Positions 52,401-62,929 of a stretch of DNA of 64,000 bases are shown here, in pieces. The position numbers and the translations under genes are program-made. The notes under the pieces were generated by a model that was not told where the DNA came from, made no database searches, and was given only the letters and a program-made list of their open reading frames with translations. The DNA is from Dermacentor variabilis (lineage: Eukaryota > Arthropoda > Arachnida > Ixodida > Ixodidae), in contig NC_134568.1 of the NCBI RefSeq assembly GCF_050947875.1, positions 208,174,845 through 208,238,844 of the forward strand. Reading direction: 5' to 3'. Within the stretch, counting starts at the first letter, position 1; each line of letters opens with the position of its first letter.

Positions 52401-55400
52401 TATATAAAACACGCGATAGCATGTCTGAAGATAGGGCCGATACGCCATCGGAAGGCACGTAGGTTGTATACAATATTCGTGTTCATGCATACAGTTTGGA
52501 ACTTTGTGTCAACATGCAGTCTTAAGCATACAAACTTCTCTGTGTGGTTGCAATAGTTGCCGGCTGGTTGCCTGTGGACCTGAACGGCGCTTCAAGCGCT
52601 GTCAAAAACCTGTGTGCGGGATCTCGGAACTGATCACAAATTCACCACTTGTGCAACATATAAGCGGCACGCTGTCTGTGACGGCTTGTGGACCATTTCA
52701 CATTGGCCTACAAAAAATTTTTGTCACTGGCACACTGCCTTGGCTGTTAGACCTAATTGGTACTGTTTCGTTGGGTCACTCGGGTGGCAGCGATCAAAGT
52801 TGCTGTTTGCGAATAGACTAGTCAATTCAGCATCAGAAGCCGCATGAAAATCGGAAAGCTGACAATCGCCTCGTAATGAAAGCGAGTTTACGGCATAGTA
52901 TGAATGTTGTTCATAGCCATATTGCCATCTTTGCAATGCACCGTATAGCGGCATCTCGGTCTCTTGTAGCTTCGAGCATCTTTATTGGCTGCAATACACA
53001 TTTTGTGTATTGTGGTAAGGCATATCAAAGCATCTGTCATTTGGAATGCACAGAAGACATTTGCTGTCACATTTTGTCTTATGCCTGATGGCTCAAATTT
53101 GTCTAACACAGTTCTAATTTTTATCTGTCTTATGCCTGGCCGCATAGCATTGTTCTTGCTAGCCTACAAAATTTTATGTAATTGCTTACAAAAGTTTCTT
53201 CTCTACGAAAATGGGCAAACTAGCTTAATTGGCAGCTGCCAACTGTTGGCCTTGCGTGTTACCTTACTGTTGAGCAGCATTTACTGAGTGTGCTGTAATA
53301 ACAAGCTACGGCTAATGGCGACATTAATACTACTGTACTGCTCCACGTTTTTCAAAAAGTTCAATTTTTCTGCTCCAAAAGGCTATTGTGGCTGCTCCTA
53401 AACTGCTCCAGAGGTGTTTCTTTCGTGCCTCAAAAATTGCTCCAAATCCTAAACTGGCTGGACCACCACTGTGTAAATTACCATATCTTTCTCTGGCCTT
53501 TGTTGCAGTGCATCTGTAGCACTATAGCACACATGGTATTCTGGAGATTGAGAGTGAGCAGCTGTGCCCTTCTGTAGTGATACGTATAAGTTCTACAGGT
53601 GCCCTATCAAAGGCCCAGAAACATGCAGTGACTCCAAGTTCTTTAAAAATGCTGCATATGGGGTCCTAATCAAAAAAGCATTAAGGAATGCATCTCTATG
53701 TAGTGGACTGTTATGTGATTGCCGTTTATGTTGGTCCATGATACATATGGTTCTTTAAGGTGTGGTAACTAGGTGCACCACTGGAAGCGATGCTAGAAGA
53801 TCTTTAACTGTTTTCGCTATTGATTGGTTGTAAAATGTATGACTGGTAGTTTCATTGTTTTGAAAGCAATGTGGGAATGGGACAAGGATGAAGCTCAAGC
53901 TTCAACACCTTGTGTGTGCTTACTTTTTATGCCTTGAGCTTCTTCCTCATTCTTTTCTTGCACTGATTTGATGATGTTTCTCAGTACTTCAGGGAAGAGA
54001 GATTTGTGGCTGAATTTTTAGTGCTCAGGAGAGAAGCTAGAGAGCAATAGGAATTGACATGTCTGTTACAAATTACATATTAATTGTGTGTGCATTTTAT
54101 GCTGTTTTGGTCTGTCATTTATTCTTTAGGGCCATGAGTTTCATCTGTATACTGGTCTTAGTCTGTATGAAGTTCTGGCTCTGAAGTCCCAGGGGTTGTC
54201 ACTCTTAAAGAGTGCAATCTGCAGGGTGAAACCAATGCATCTTAATTGCAGTATTATTGCAACTGTCAGACTAACATTTCTGTGTCCGTTAATAAAGGAA
54301 TTCCTTATGATTAATTAAATGTTACTCCATTTTTAGTGCCATGTTGGTGCAAGCAAGCTTTAAACGGGTCCTGAACCACCCCTTGGGCTTTGTGAAAAAA
54401 CATAGTCTGCAGATAGCCTACACTGTATGAACTTCTCTGCCAAGTTTTGCAGTTGTGTATGGCATGCGCAGCTAACAAGCGGAGTGCAAAGTCACCTTTT
54501 TCTCAAACGCTTTTTCGTCAGCAGAAGCCTGCTCCTCACCCTTTCTGGATGCTTTATTTCGTAATATAGCAGATTCCCATACATGGCTGCTATTGGCCAA
54601 TAGCTGACGTCAATCAAGAAGGGTGTTTGCATCAGTGCGTTTCTTCCTACTGTAACTGTGTATAGCGATGAAATTTAATAAACAGGCTGAAGTAAGTGAA
54701 AATCTGCTTTCAAAGTTCGATAAGAATTACGTACTTCCATTAGAAGCCGACTATCGTCTTCTCACGCTCAGCCTCGACCGACTGTGTAGGAATTAAACTT
54801 GGGCCACCCAGTTTATTGATGTTGTAGCCATGGGGTCTCGCTAATCTTGACTGCTTTTGAATGCTCAACTAGCCTCGAACTATGGGAAACTTAAGGTCAG
54901 ACCACATGCATATTGCCAGCGCGCACTGACTCCTGGCTATTCCTGGTTATACACTTTGGCAGGCTTATTGTTAGGACTTAAAAATGCGCCAGTTGGATGT
55001 GCCTACTATCTTTCGGTCAAGCTGGTGAAGGACAAAGCTGGTTCACACCACGTAGAATGGCCAGATCAGTATATGAGCGCCAGCACACACTCAGGCCCCG
55101 TTGTTCACAAAGCAAACACTGCTGCTACAGTTGGGTGTAGTTGCGATCTGCTACGTAGCGTAGATACTGTGATCGCCGCGGGGTGCCGCAACGAGTCCAC
55201 TGGTTAAGCGCACTGTGGCTCGCTGAGGTCAACCATGCTTGGCTTATGTTTGGTGTGTCGTAGGCATCAAAATCAATTGGAAGTAGTGGCATCTACGTTA
55301 ACATCCATAATCAAACTTGAACTGATCGCCATGGTGACCGTCATTAGGCGGAGCGTTGCGGGCATGCCCTGCTCCACCATAGCCTTTGCAGTGCAAAGCA

Positions 55401-58400
55401 TTGAAGGAGGAGTAGAAGCACCGCGAAGGATTTGTCTGATTGCCAATTCAGCATAACTCCATTTATACTGAATGCGTTGAAGCACTTTTTTGTGGCAAAG
55501 TATTTCTGAAATTGCCTATTTCAACTTCAGATGCATTTCTCCAGTTCGATCAAAAGTGGTTCGGGCCCATTTAAGATCATCATTGAAAACATGACACCCA
55601 ATTCTCAACTGTATCTTTGTTTTGGTTGTTCTTTTCTGCAAAGAATGCCTGGCGAGTTTTTAAAAATAGATTCAGACAGCAGGCTTGCTTGCTATATCAG
55701 CTCTGTTCTCAAAAGTGTGGTTAAAGAAGAAAGCCGGTTATTGATTTCTTCAAGCAGAACTACAGAAGTGGGAGTGTGTTAGTTATATTGGTGACTGCTG
55801 TAGTACTTGTATAAGCCATTGCTTTAATGTGAAGCTGTATATATCGCGAGATGGTTTTTAACAGCTTGTCTGTCATGGCGCCTTTGTCATTATTCTGAAG
55901 AATGCCATTTAAGGCTTAATGGGATTGAAACAGCCTCCACCGTCATCGGTGCCTTCTTGTTTTGGCAAGGATGCCTGGCTGCATAAAGAGTTTAAAACAT
56001 TCATTTGGGCTTGTTTTGAGAGCAGTGCTATTGTGGCATGCAAGTTTGTTGTCTGGTGGTTTTTGTTGTTAGATTAAAAAAAGAAAGAGCTACATGAATG
56101 GTAGCATTATGTAAACTGTTAAAGTTAATTTGACGGTTTTAGTGATATACTTACTTTCCTGCACAATCATGTACTTCTAAATTTATATTTAAAAGTCAGG
56201 AAATTAATTTCTTGCTAGAAAATAATTGGGAAGGATGCAGAAAATGCCTTGCATAATGTGACTCAAAATCACTGCATTGGTTTAAGATGATGAGCAAAAC
56301 GTGAACAAGGTGAATGCAGGAGCCGCGATGTACGCTTTCCTCGCCACAGTGTATATAGGTGGCATTCTTCTAAAGGGGAGAGGGTGTGAGGCGGGAGGGT
56401 GCGGAAACGAGGGAAGGTGTGTTAGCGTGTCGAATTGAGAGTAGCACAAGGTCAAAGCCAGGGCCACCCCTCACCCCCCACCCGGTCTTTCAACCCACAT
56501 GTGTTAGCCGGCGTGTCAAGGGCGTCCGACACGCCGGCTGAAAAAGGGGGGGGGGGATGGAAAGGAAAAAAAAAAGAAAAGAAAAAAGAAGTCGGGGGGG
56601 GGGGATACGCCGAGCAATCCAACTAAGTGTTGTTGCCTATAGCTTGAAGTGTAGCATAGTGAATAGATTCTAAAGCTCCCTTTGAAACGTTTATGCCTAT
56701 TGGTTGCAATGTCTTGAACTTATGGATAAGGTATGATTCTCTGTATTTTCTTTCTCGTTCAGAACGGAAATTTGACTGTAAGATGTAGAGTTTAAGTTCA
56801 TCGAAGTTATGACCTGGTTGGTTGAAATGCTCGGCGACGGCTTTGGGAAGCTTTTTAGCTGTGCCGCGCGGTGTCCGTTTAATATGACGTTCATTGATTG
56901 CCCTGTTTCCCTGATATATTGTTTCTTACAGAAGGAACATTCAAACATACAAATCACATCCGAACTTGTACAAGTGAAGCTAGATTTGACTTCATGTGTA
57001 TAACTATTGCGGTGCTTTTAATTTTAATGTCGCTTTGAAGGTGCCTGCAGGTTTTGCACCTAGGGCGACAACATGCTTTTATTACGGGGGAATGCTGTTG
57101 GCTGACTTTTGCGTGTACTAACATGTCTTTAAAGTTCCTGTTTCGGCGATAGGTAACCTGTTTACGTTTTTTTAAACCCGTTTATGATAGTAACCCGTAA
57201 CACGTTTTGCTCATCGTCTTGAATTTCCATCTCCCGCATTCCCCGTCTTTGCATTGGTTTAATTAACTCTTTCCCTGCCATGGGGAAAATAGGTGTTTTT
57301 TGTAGGTTATGCCATATTATTTTTTTCTGAAGGAACTACTGTACTTAATATTTTATGTAATACATAAACAAAAGTCATATTGAATGCACTTTTCACACAT
57401 GCAAGTTTTTTTAATGAGGTATATGTCATAAAAAAGATATAAATTATCAAAATCAAGATTCTGGAATAAAATTGAACAAAGTTTGTAAAGAGACGCTTGT
57501 ATCTGCAAAGAAAAAATGTAACAAAAATTATGATATATACAATATGTATTGCCGTCTAATAGGCACTATCTCCAAAAAAAAAATAAAAAATCAGTGTTTT
57601 TCATTGAACAGGTGTTCCACTACAAAAAATTAAGTGCAAGCACTGCATTTTTGCGTGCCAGGCTGCGGCCACCAATGTTTCGGGCTGGCTTGCGTTGTTG
57701 TCGCTCTGAGTCTAATGCTAATGAAAAGGTAGCATCCTCAGACTCACTGCTGCTCAATCCATGGATAAAATTAGCCGCAAACACAATGGAATTGCGAGAT
57801 CTGCGATCTTCCGAAGCACGCGCGCCGCTCCCGGAGGCGGCCATTTTTGCTTTCTGCTTTGACGATCGCCAAACTTTAGAGTGCATTGAAAAATTAATGC
57901 CTTGTAGGGAAAAAGTGAACTGCTTAGAAAACAAAAATATAGTTCTCCTTCACATTCGATAGCGCAGTGTGTCCGTGAGTGGCGCAGAAAGCCTCAAAAT
58001 TGGCATTTCAAACCATAGTTAGCGGGCTAACAATGCCGAATGGGCGCGGTACTGAAAGAGTTAACCCACATAGCTTGCACCAGTTTCTTAAATGGCTCAA
58101 CTCTTGTTTTGTGCAACTCTGACCTCCGTAGAGGCTGCCTTTATTCTTGGAAGTGTTGCTTTTCCCCATATTTGCACTATGCAGTAACTTTTGCAGGCAT
58201 TTGTAATTACGCGTGCCATTCTGTAGGAACGAAAAATTTCGATGTAATGTGTATTCATACATATTTATTATGGAAACTTGCTATGTTACAGTAAACCCAA
58301 TTGTGGGTGACATTTTCTTTTATTGAAATTATGTCATTGCAGTTACGCAGTGTGATTATTCCCTGTTCCTTTTGTCATGTAAATGACTTGTAGGTAATAA

Positions 58401-58596
58401 CATTTTTTTCTTTTACAGAAAACAGTGCTTTAGAACAAAACATGACATTTCTTGACTGGATGAATAGAGAAAGGTTTCCAACATTCCAAAAAATAACTTA
58501 TGGCAATTTTCACCAAATACTGAAGACAGGAAAAAAGATAGTGACTGCAGTTCTGGAGGAGAACCAGATTGGGAAAGTTACCATGCGTATGCAAGA
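40389..58596 (+). CDS. TMX3: TMX3-like thioredoxin-related transmembrane protein, partial (7 exons)
   Basis: Spliced from 40389-40446, 40687-40726, 40816-40979, 45314-45394, 47570-47687, 50959-51112 and 58419-58596 (793 nt, about 264 codons). All introns are GT-AG and every phase joins without a stop. The product reads: end of a signal peptide (VLLCVRVAYA), SKVLELSDRFLDVRHEG, the catalytic FYAPWCGHCK thioredoxin site, the cis-proline loop GFPTV, then FIKGDKTVEYKGDR and later thioredoxin-like sequence (VFFIYTDG, PATPAVYVVKDN, WMNRERFP). This follows the order of animal TMX3, an ER-membrane oxidoreductase with a CGHC site that helps form or exchange disulfides. The first coding exon and the C-terminal part with the membrane segment are not seen; human TMX3 is about 454 aa. 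Introns are heavily invaded by transposons. Confidence 0.88.
40687..40726 (+). CDS. TMX3: TMX3 exon: start of thioredoxin domain (40 nt)
   Basis: Acceptor TTTTTGTCAG, donor GTAATT. Encodes FLDVRHEGSWLVK, the beta strand before the active site. Confidence 0.85.
40816..40979 (+). CDS. TMX3: TMX3 exon: CGHC active site
   Basis: Acceptor CCGCGTAG, donor GTGAGT. Begins FYAPWCGHCKMLEPIW and ends at GFPTVL with the cis-proline. The preceding intron is only 89 bp. Confidence 0.92.
41369..42212 (+). pseudogene. LINE ORF1: hydrophobic leader, 2A-like motif, coiled coil, RRM-like domain (frameshifted)
   Basis: The first frame (41369-41737) starts GCAGTCATGG and encodes a basic N-terminus, a hydrophobic run LWLVLLLLLLSG, then NIELNPGP (NPGP at residues 50-53), followed by a heptad-rich coiled coil. 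A one-base shift near 41740 moves to the frame that reads DLENRSRISNLVFYGIDD and then ETWEQSEALVKGI, RAHRVGRF, RPIIVNFSSDKEK, ending at 42212. That second part resembles the RRM and C-terminal domain of L1-type ORF1 proteins. 2A sequences make the ribosome skip the Gly-Pro bond; here the usual Asp is Asn (NIELNPGP rather than DVELNPGP). Confidence 0.75.
42245..44937 (+). pseudogene. LINE ORF2: AP endonuclease and reverse transcriptase (several frameshifts)
   Basis: Pieces in three frames join in the right order. Endonuclease N-half is at 42258-42640 (NCRSIVSKIDEFAGLVE, FGTESWLNPSI, GGGVFILV). Its C-half follows a shift (LLAGDFNLPDLNWENG, ISDHRVV). After another shift and stops near 43,280 come FWQYLKGCG and KAISPDGIS. 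The reverse transcriptase then runs 43,680-44,400 (NYRPILLTS, HGFRKGFSCATQL, LDYCKAFDTV, SGVPQGSVLGPLLFLIYIN, FADDCIVYRKI), and the C-terminus with YLTCIRPILEYACTLWDP ends at 44,937. Frame breaks are also seen near 44,190 and 44,400. The copy cannot make a working enzyme. Confidence 0.85.
45059..45313 (+). other. TMX3 intron sequence
   Basis: AT-rich intron remainder leading to a polypyrimidine-type acceptor at 45313. Nothing else recognised. Confidence 0.5.
45314..45394 (+). CDS. TMX3: TMX3 exon: end of first thioredoxin domain
   Basis: Acceptor TTCTTTTCAG, donor GTCAGT. Encodes FIKGDKTVEYKGDRNREE and LAEFGRRMDG. It is separated from the active-site exon by a 4.3-kb intron holding a LINE. 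Confidence 0.9.
45395..47569 (+). other. TMX3 intron with an unassigned open segment
   Basis: Mostly AT-rich. The block 46,998-47,408 is GC-richer and open on both strands (over 130 codons each). Its composition looks like a fossil transposase, but no motif could be named. Confidence 0.3.
47570..47687 (+). CDS. TMX3: TMX3 exon: start of second thioredoxin-like domain
   Basis: Acceptor GCTGATCAG, donor GTATGT. Encodes PPIHDLTACDDFKVMRD and then RHKVFFIYTDGEKGKGD, matching the RHRVFFVYVGGE-type region of TMX3. Confidence 0.88.
48892..49115 (+). mobile_element. Diverged tRNA-derived SINE
   Basis: Starts CTTGATTCGATAGCTCAGTG (A-box-like), has a decayed B box GTTAGATTCCC, then GGGCATATTAAAGAACCCCC and TCTCGAGTCC. 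The order matches the SINEs at 13174 and 15085. Old copy within a TMX3 intron. Confidence 0.6.
49417..49960 (+). pseudogene. RTE LINE 3' fragment in TMX3 intron
   Basis: Reads HDKEIYRRIKMGWSARGRHY, then YNQCVIQVLTYGAGTWRLTK and QRAMEQTMLGITLRDRE. This closely matches the C-terminal part of the RTE element at 971-2402. After frame breaks it continues to AGARWSLLAYDRGNWRLQAE and ends near GGCTGATTGTGATGATATTG. It is 5'-truncated, in the sense orientation of the host gene, and dead. Confidence 0.8.
49961..50958 (+). other. TMX3 intron sequence
   Basis: AT-rich, no recognised element. Ends at the acceptor GCACTTCAG. Confidence 0.4.
50959..51112 (+). CDS. TMX3: TMX3 exon: second thioredoxin-like domain
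   Basis: Acceptor GCACTTCAG, donor GTGAGT. Encodes ENFTKMAEEFQPVNYFFT, then VPSSCISQLG and PATPAVYVVKDNTGFLYD with the conserved cis-proline context. Confidence 0.9.
51429..52323. mobile_element. Pogo/Tigger-like TIR element (non-autonomous)
   Basis: The left end CAGTCGGCTCTCGTTACAAC and the reverse complement of the right end, CAGTCTAAGCTCATTACAAC, match over about 26 bases, both followed by (A/G)GACCC. The right end is followed by TA; the left is preceded by AT, so the TA target is not clean. The CAGT...TTAYAAC termini are typical of pogo/Tigger elements of the Tc1/mariner superfamily. At 895 bp with no transposase, it is probably a MITE. Confidence 0.65.
52324..56272 (+). other. TMX3 intron, unassigned repeats
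   Basis: No exon was recognised. Sequence from about 54,360 (AAACGGGTCCTGAACCACCC) looks like the start of a known type of tick interspersed repeat, with no clear end. Frames at 54857-55207 and 55531-55782 lack splice support and domain motifs. Confidence 0.3.
56285..57249 (-). mobile_element. Penelope-like element fragment with GIY-YIG domain and 12-bp TSD
   Basis: On the minus strand the piece opens with MREMEIQDDEQNVLRV. After frame breaks it reads QVTYRRNRNFKDMLVHAK, then RPRCKTCRHLQSD, a Cys-rich segment, then FECSFCKKQYIRETGQSMN and LNGHRA, and ends FKTLQPIGINVSKGALES. CKKQY..ETGQS..LNGHRA is the GIY-YIG endonuclease region at the C-terminus of Penelope-like elements. TGCATTGGTTTA lies directly at both ends (56273-56284 and 57250-57261). 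About 20 bp around the QDDEQNV codons (57201-57220) recur inverted at the other terminus (56285-56303). The reverse transcriptase is absent and the copy is dead. Confidence 0.8.
57267..58060. mobile_element. piggyBac-like TTAA-flanked element
   Basis: Bounded by TTAA on both sides (57263-57266 and 58061-58064). The left end CTCTTTCCCTGCC and the reverse complement of the right end CTCTTTCAGTACC form a short inverted terminus. A 104-codon minus-strand frame (57620-57934) has an acidic SSSESED stretch, as in the N-termini of some piggyBac transposases, but no catalytic region. Probably a non-autonomous or deleted copy. Confidence 0.55.
58419..58596 (+). CDS. TMX3: TMX3 exon: third thioredoxin-like domain begins
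   Basis: Acceptor TTCTTTTACAG, donor GTAAGT. Encodes WMNRERFPTFQKITYGNF and then ILKTGKKIVTAVLEEN, as in the NRERF-to-LVALAVIDE region of human TMX3. It ends mid-codon, so the gene continues beyond what I can find. Confidence 0.88.
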
Positions 58597-58890
58597 GTAA
58601 GTGGCTTTAACTTATTCCCTTACTTTGACTAGACTGAGCGAGGATAAAACCTGTCCAGTGCAGTCCACTTATAACCATATCGAGAAAAACGAAAAATACG
58701 ACCTTTGTAACCGATGATCGCTATAGCTGGACTGCCGTAAAAGAAAAGCTTCTGAAAGTAGGTTTGTAGCTCCGAACCCGAATTCACCACTTCCACTAAA
58801 GAATAGATGTAGAAACCAGGCTGTGAAAAACAAAACTTTATTTCCAGCACCAAAGATAGTGTCAAGCAATAGTCTCTCTATATTGAAGTA

Positions 58891-60234
58891 CAGTCAAACC
58901 CATTTATAACAATATTCAAGTGCCACGAAAATTCCATCATTATAACCAATAATTGTTATAACCAGGTTGCGTGAAAAAGTCAAAATAGGGGGATGGCAGA
59001 GCTGATGTGAGGAAACTATAATAGCAGGGAGGTCAGTGCCCCTCCCCAGCACCTTCCTCCATCCAGCTGCTGATTGTGTTCACTCGTTTAACTGCTTCCT
59101 GGGAGCTCCGATCGCGTGTAACAAGCCCCGGCTGTCGGTGTTGAATAATGGCACTGCTATAACAACTGCAAGGAGGGGACACGGATGGCACGCGATATGT
59201 GAGCACCGCCGAGGCATCACCATGGTGGCCCCAAAAGGTGCCTCTTAAAACTTGCCAGAAGGCTGCCACAGCAGCCTGTCAGCTTGAGAAAACCAGAAGG
59301 AACGCTGAGGCGAGATCGTCACAAGCATCTTGCCATGCACTTCTCATTGGCTTGCACGAGAAAATCCTATGTCCATCAGCCTTTGCATGCTTTATGTGAA
59401 GCTTGCCTACATCCTCCAAGGCATCCAGGTGCTCCGCCTAGTGCAGTGGAAAGTTCCTTGCAAAGACGAAGCCCCGGAGGGACTGAATCATCTGCCGGGC
59501 CTTCTGCGAGGACAACGTTAAGGCAGCCTGCTCTACCACGTCATCGCTGCCGTCTTCGCTGTCGCTATCTGATGCAAGCACGTTCACGAAGATCGCGTCA
59601 TCGGTTAGAAGCACTTAGTTTCCAAATCAATAGCCGTGCACTTTCTTTTCACCGGCAACATCGCGCATTGCCGATGATTAGCGGGCGGATCAGCCATCTT
59701 CCATTTCGGCGGCGAGTCAAACCAACTGTTGGTCAAACGAGGCTGAGAAATCGCATGGCCAGGAACGATTTCGACGCAACCAACAAAGATGAATGCGAGC
59801 AATTAAGCTGTTTGCGGAACTGTGCTGAACGAGGAGCCAGCGAGCAACATTCGAGCAACCTGCGAGCAGGGCAGTTGACGCGATCTATTCGTGTTTCGGA
59901 GGGTGGGACGGCTTATAGCTATGGCCGCAGCCCATTCGTGTTCGGAGGGGTGGAAGGGCAATGGGAGAGAGGCGCACGGCGGCTGTTGGAGCAGCGGCCT
60001 ATCTTGCAGCAGCTCAAATTTTTTTCTTATTTTTTTTTCAAGGGTTTCGCATTTCACTACCTTTGGGCTCGGACAACAGATTTTATCGTTATAACTTGTA
60101 ATGCTGCATCGGGGCATTGTAGTAAGCCGGTTATTTCACCATGAAACACATACAAAAGTTGACGGCACAGCAGCTTCTCATTGTTATAACCAATATATTG
60201 TTAAAACTGGTATCGCTCTAAGTGGGTTCGACTG
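58891..60234. mobile_element. Nested TIR element A (pogo/Tigger-like, TA TSD)
   Basis: The left end CAGTCAAACCCATTTATAAC and the reverse complement of the right end, CAGTCGAACCCACTTAGAGC, share CAGTC(A/G)AACCCA. TA directly flanks both ends (58889-58890 and 60235-60236). The interior (1.3 kb) has open frames in GC-rich DNA but no transposase motif. Confidence 0.65.
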
Positions 60235-60349
60235 TAGTCTGAAATCTGCACTTACTTTCGCGGCAGTTTCAGCTTCACAACTGCGGTGTGCATCGCTTCC
60301 AGCTGCTGCGTGCACACTTACGATAATCCTTTAGAATGCATAAAATCAG

Positions 60350-61820
60350 TTAACGAGTTGAGCGACGACAGTGTGCTTTGTGTGGCATCGAGATCGGGGT
60401 CAAAGAGCCACTGTCAATCTTGTTGTCACTGTTGCTGCTGCTGTCGCCACCGTCGTACAATGTTGCCGTCTGTCGTGACAGCACATTTTCGGCGATCGCC
60501 TCGTTAGTGATCTCATCGCAGAACGAGGCAGCACTATCTCCAGTCAAAAACACCTCCATCAACACACCACCTGTGTCACCAGTACCGTTGGCTCACAGAG
60601 CTCAGTTATGTCTGCGGCTTCCATTGTGTTGGTCTCGCTATCAGGCAAGTGTGTTTGGGGGGTGGGGGTGTTTCTCCTGGCACATAAAGCCCGCCTTATT
60701 GAAGCAGTTTGGTATGGTGGACTGCTTCAGTTCATACCACGCACCATAGACGAAGCACTCGGCCTTCAAAAGACTGATCTTCATGTTAGGGGACCTGTGT
60801 ACATGGCCTGACGTGCCAGGAGCTGAGTGGTCATTGACCAAGATTATCCACTCTATTATGCACCGCCAATACAAAGCTTTAAAATTGGCTATCACGCCGG
60901 TGTCCAACAGCTACAGGCGTGCCGTCATATTGGGAGGCACAAACATCAACTCCACAGATGTTAGCTTCGGGCTAACGCTGTGTGCACTACATTTGTCGAT
61001 TCGCAACACTACTTTTCTCCCTTGGCTTTCAATTATGCTGTCTAACTCGACTAGCCATTCCTTGAACAGGTCACAGGTCATCCACGCCTTCTTATTGCTA
61101 CGATAGCAGACCAGGATGTGCTGATTCTTGAAACATGTTGGTTCTTTGATCTCCTGATCACAAAAGGCTTAAGGTGACTGCTCCTGTCAGTGGTAACACA
61201 CAGCAACACAGTCACACTAAGTTTCGAGTGCTTCCTGCCGGGGCATGGATCTACTTTAATAGTGTGTGTCTTCAACAGCAACATTTGAAGAAAAAAAAGA
61301 GCAGTTTTGTCACATTTGTCTATGTCTTCTGTTGTGGAGCTTGCCAGCACGCCAGGCAGCTTTGTCAGTAGCCACTGCTGCTTCGCCCATGTAGCCAGAG
61401 ACACTCTTCCCCTGCTATGTTGTTATAAATGATGCCGTGCCAATCTTTAAACTGCTGGATCCTGCATTCTCAAGGTTTAAAATTTGGCCGTCCCAGAAGA
61501 AAAGTGAAGTTTTTTGCGTTGGCAACAAGTATTGGCCCACTGATAGGCACATTATGCACGCGGGTTGTGATACAGCTGGTAAAGCAACTCTTCGACATTG
61601 CGTAGAAAGGTTCCCCAACCATTTCCTGCTGATCGCCATGACCACTAATAGTTCCTGCCTTCACAATCTTGGTGCTCCCGGTTTTCAGGATGGTTGATAT
61701 CGTCAACTGAGTGAGCTCATATTTCTTCACGAGGGCACTCAGCTTGAAGCTGCGTTGAGAGTCCTGCTAAATTTGCATCTTCGTGTCAAGCGACACAGCT
61801 TTGCTCTTTGTCGGTGCCAT
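60350..61820 (-). pseudogene. Tigger/CENP-B-type transposase pseudogene
   Basis: Read on the minus strand from an ATG at 61820: MAPTKSKAVSLDTKMQI, then a stop. The helix-turn-helix follows (ALVKKYELTQLTISTILK), then VPISGPILVANAKNF (CENP-B-type DNA-binding half). The DDE domain comes next: DIDKCDKTALFF, GRKHSKLSVTVLLC, LKPFVIRRSKNQ, WMTCDLFKEWLVELD, VVLRIDKCSAHS, VPPNMTARL, a stop, then LLDTGVIANFKALYWR and IPNCFNKAGF. An acidic Ser/Asp tail ends near 60350. All three catalytic Asp positions are still visible, but several stops and shifts, including one in the ARL-stop-LLD block, inactivate it. It belongs to the enclosing element at 58656-63871. Confidence 0.85.
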
Positions 61821-62929
61821 CTTCAAGCTGAGCTGCAGTGATGTTCTGTACCTTGCAGAAGAATTCCCATTCCTATACACCAAAATTCTTTATTTGTGAC
61901 AATTTTCCCTGCATTGTTCCAAAACTGTCCCTCTAAGTGTCCCTGCACATACACACACACAGGTTAAGTGCAACATAGGTTAGTAAGGTCTTGGCAACTG
62001 TAGGTAAAGACATGTTTAGGAACATTATATGGTTTATTTTACATCTCAGTTGGACAGCAATATATTGAGATCTCAAATTTCTAATGTACAACTTTGTAAT
62101 GTCATTGCTCGACATATCTTCCGTATAATCGGAGCTAAAGCATCAAACCAACTAGCACTGCTGGCTCGCAGCATTTTAGCGATTCTGACTAGGTCACGTT
62201 ATTGAATACTAATGTAGCAAACTGCAGTCCCCATTTTGCACCCAACAGTACATCACCTTTTCAAGAACAAAGGTTATTAGAGATTTAAGCTAGCCGACTC
62301 GAAGTTTGGCCTGTGTACTTAAAAGGGTTTGCTGTGGGTTGGCAAAGTGATGGCTTGCTCAATGGCACAATTCTGATATTTACTTTATCAATCTTAAGAT
62401 TTCCTGCAATGTCTTAAAGATTCCCTTTATCTCTTTCATCCAAAATTGTGGCCCAAAATTTCCACCAAAAAGGAAAATTCCCTGCACGGAACATCACTAA
62501 TGGGCTGTCCGCTGCTTCGGTGGCTTCAACTGTGAAGCTACTTTCAGGCTTGCTGAGAAAGAGACTGAGTGGGGGGACGGGCACCACTGCACTGCTTTGC
62601 TTTACCCCCCCCTCTTCTCTCTCCCTCACTCTTTTGGTGCCATTGTGAGTGACGTGCAAAAACTTGAAGCAGCTGGTGCCATCTTGTGGTGTGCTGTGCC
62701 AACTCGTGATGCTCTCTCGTGCACAAGTGGTACGGGCAGAATGTGCTGCGCGGTAATGGTGGCAGATACGAACTCGCATAGGTACACTTACCACCCTTTC
62801 TGGGCATTGTTCGTTTCAGGGGAACTAAGCAACGCAAATGTCACCATTATTCTGCATGGAAAACGCCATCCAGATGGCATAATTTTAATTGTTATATCCG
62901 ATATGTGGTGAATAACTTACATTTATACA
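61821..62929. other. Non-coding interior of the Tigger-type element
   Basis: Between the transposase start and nested element B. Contains a short CA run (61,951-61,962). No further TMX3 exon was recognised. Confidence 0.4.

Noticed and set aside
54857..55782. Extra TMX3 exons (frames at 54857 and 55531)
   Set aside because: No similarity to TMX3 and no phase-compatible splice sites; the TMX3 protein is continuous without them.
57549..57962. Host gene of 137 codons
   Set aside because: Lies wholly inside the TTAA-flanked element; the opposite strand is equally open.
62811..62911. A further TMX3 exon after TTTCAG at 62818
   Set aside because: The translation does not resemble the expected TMX3 region and there is no good donor.
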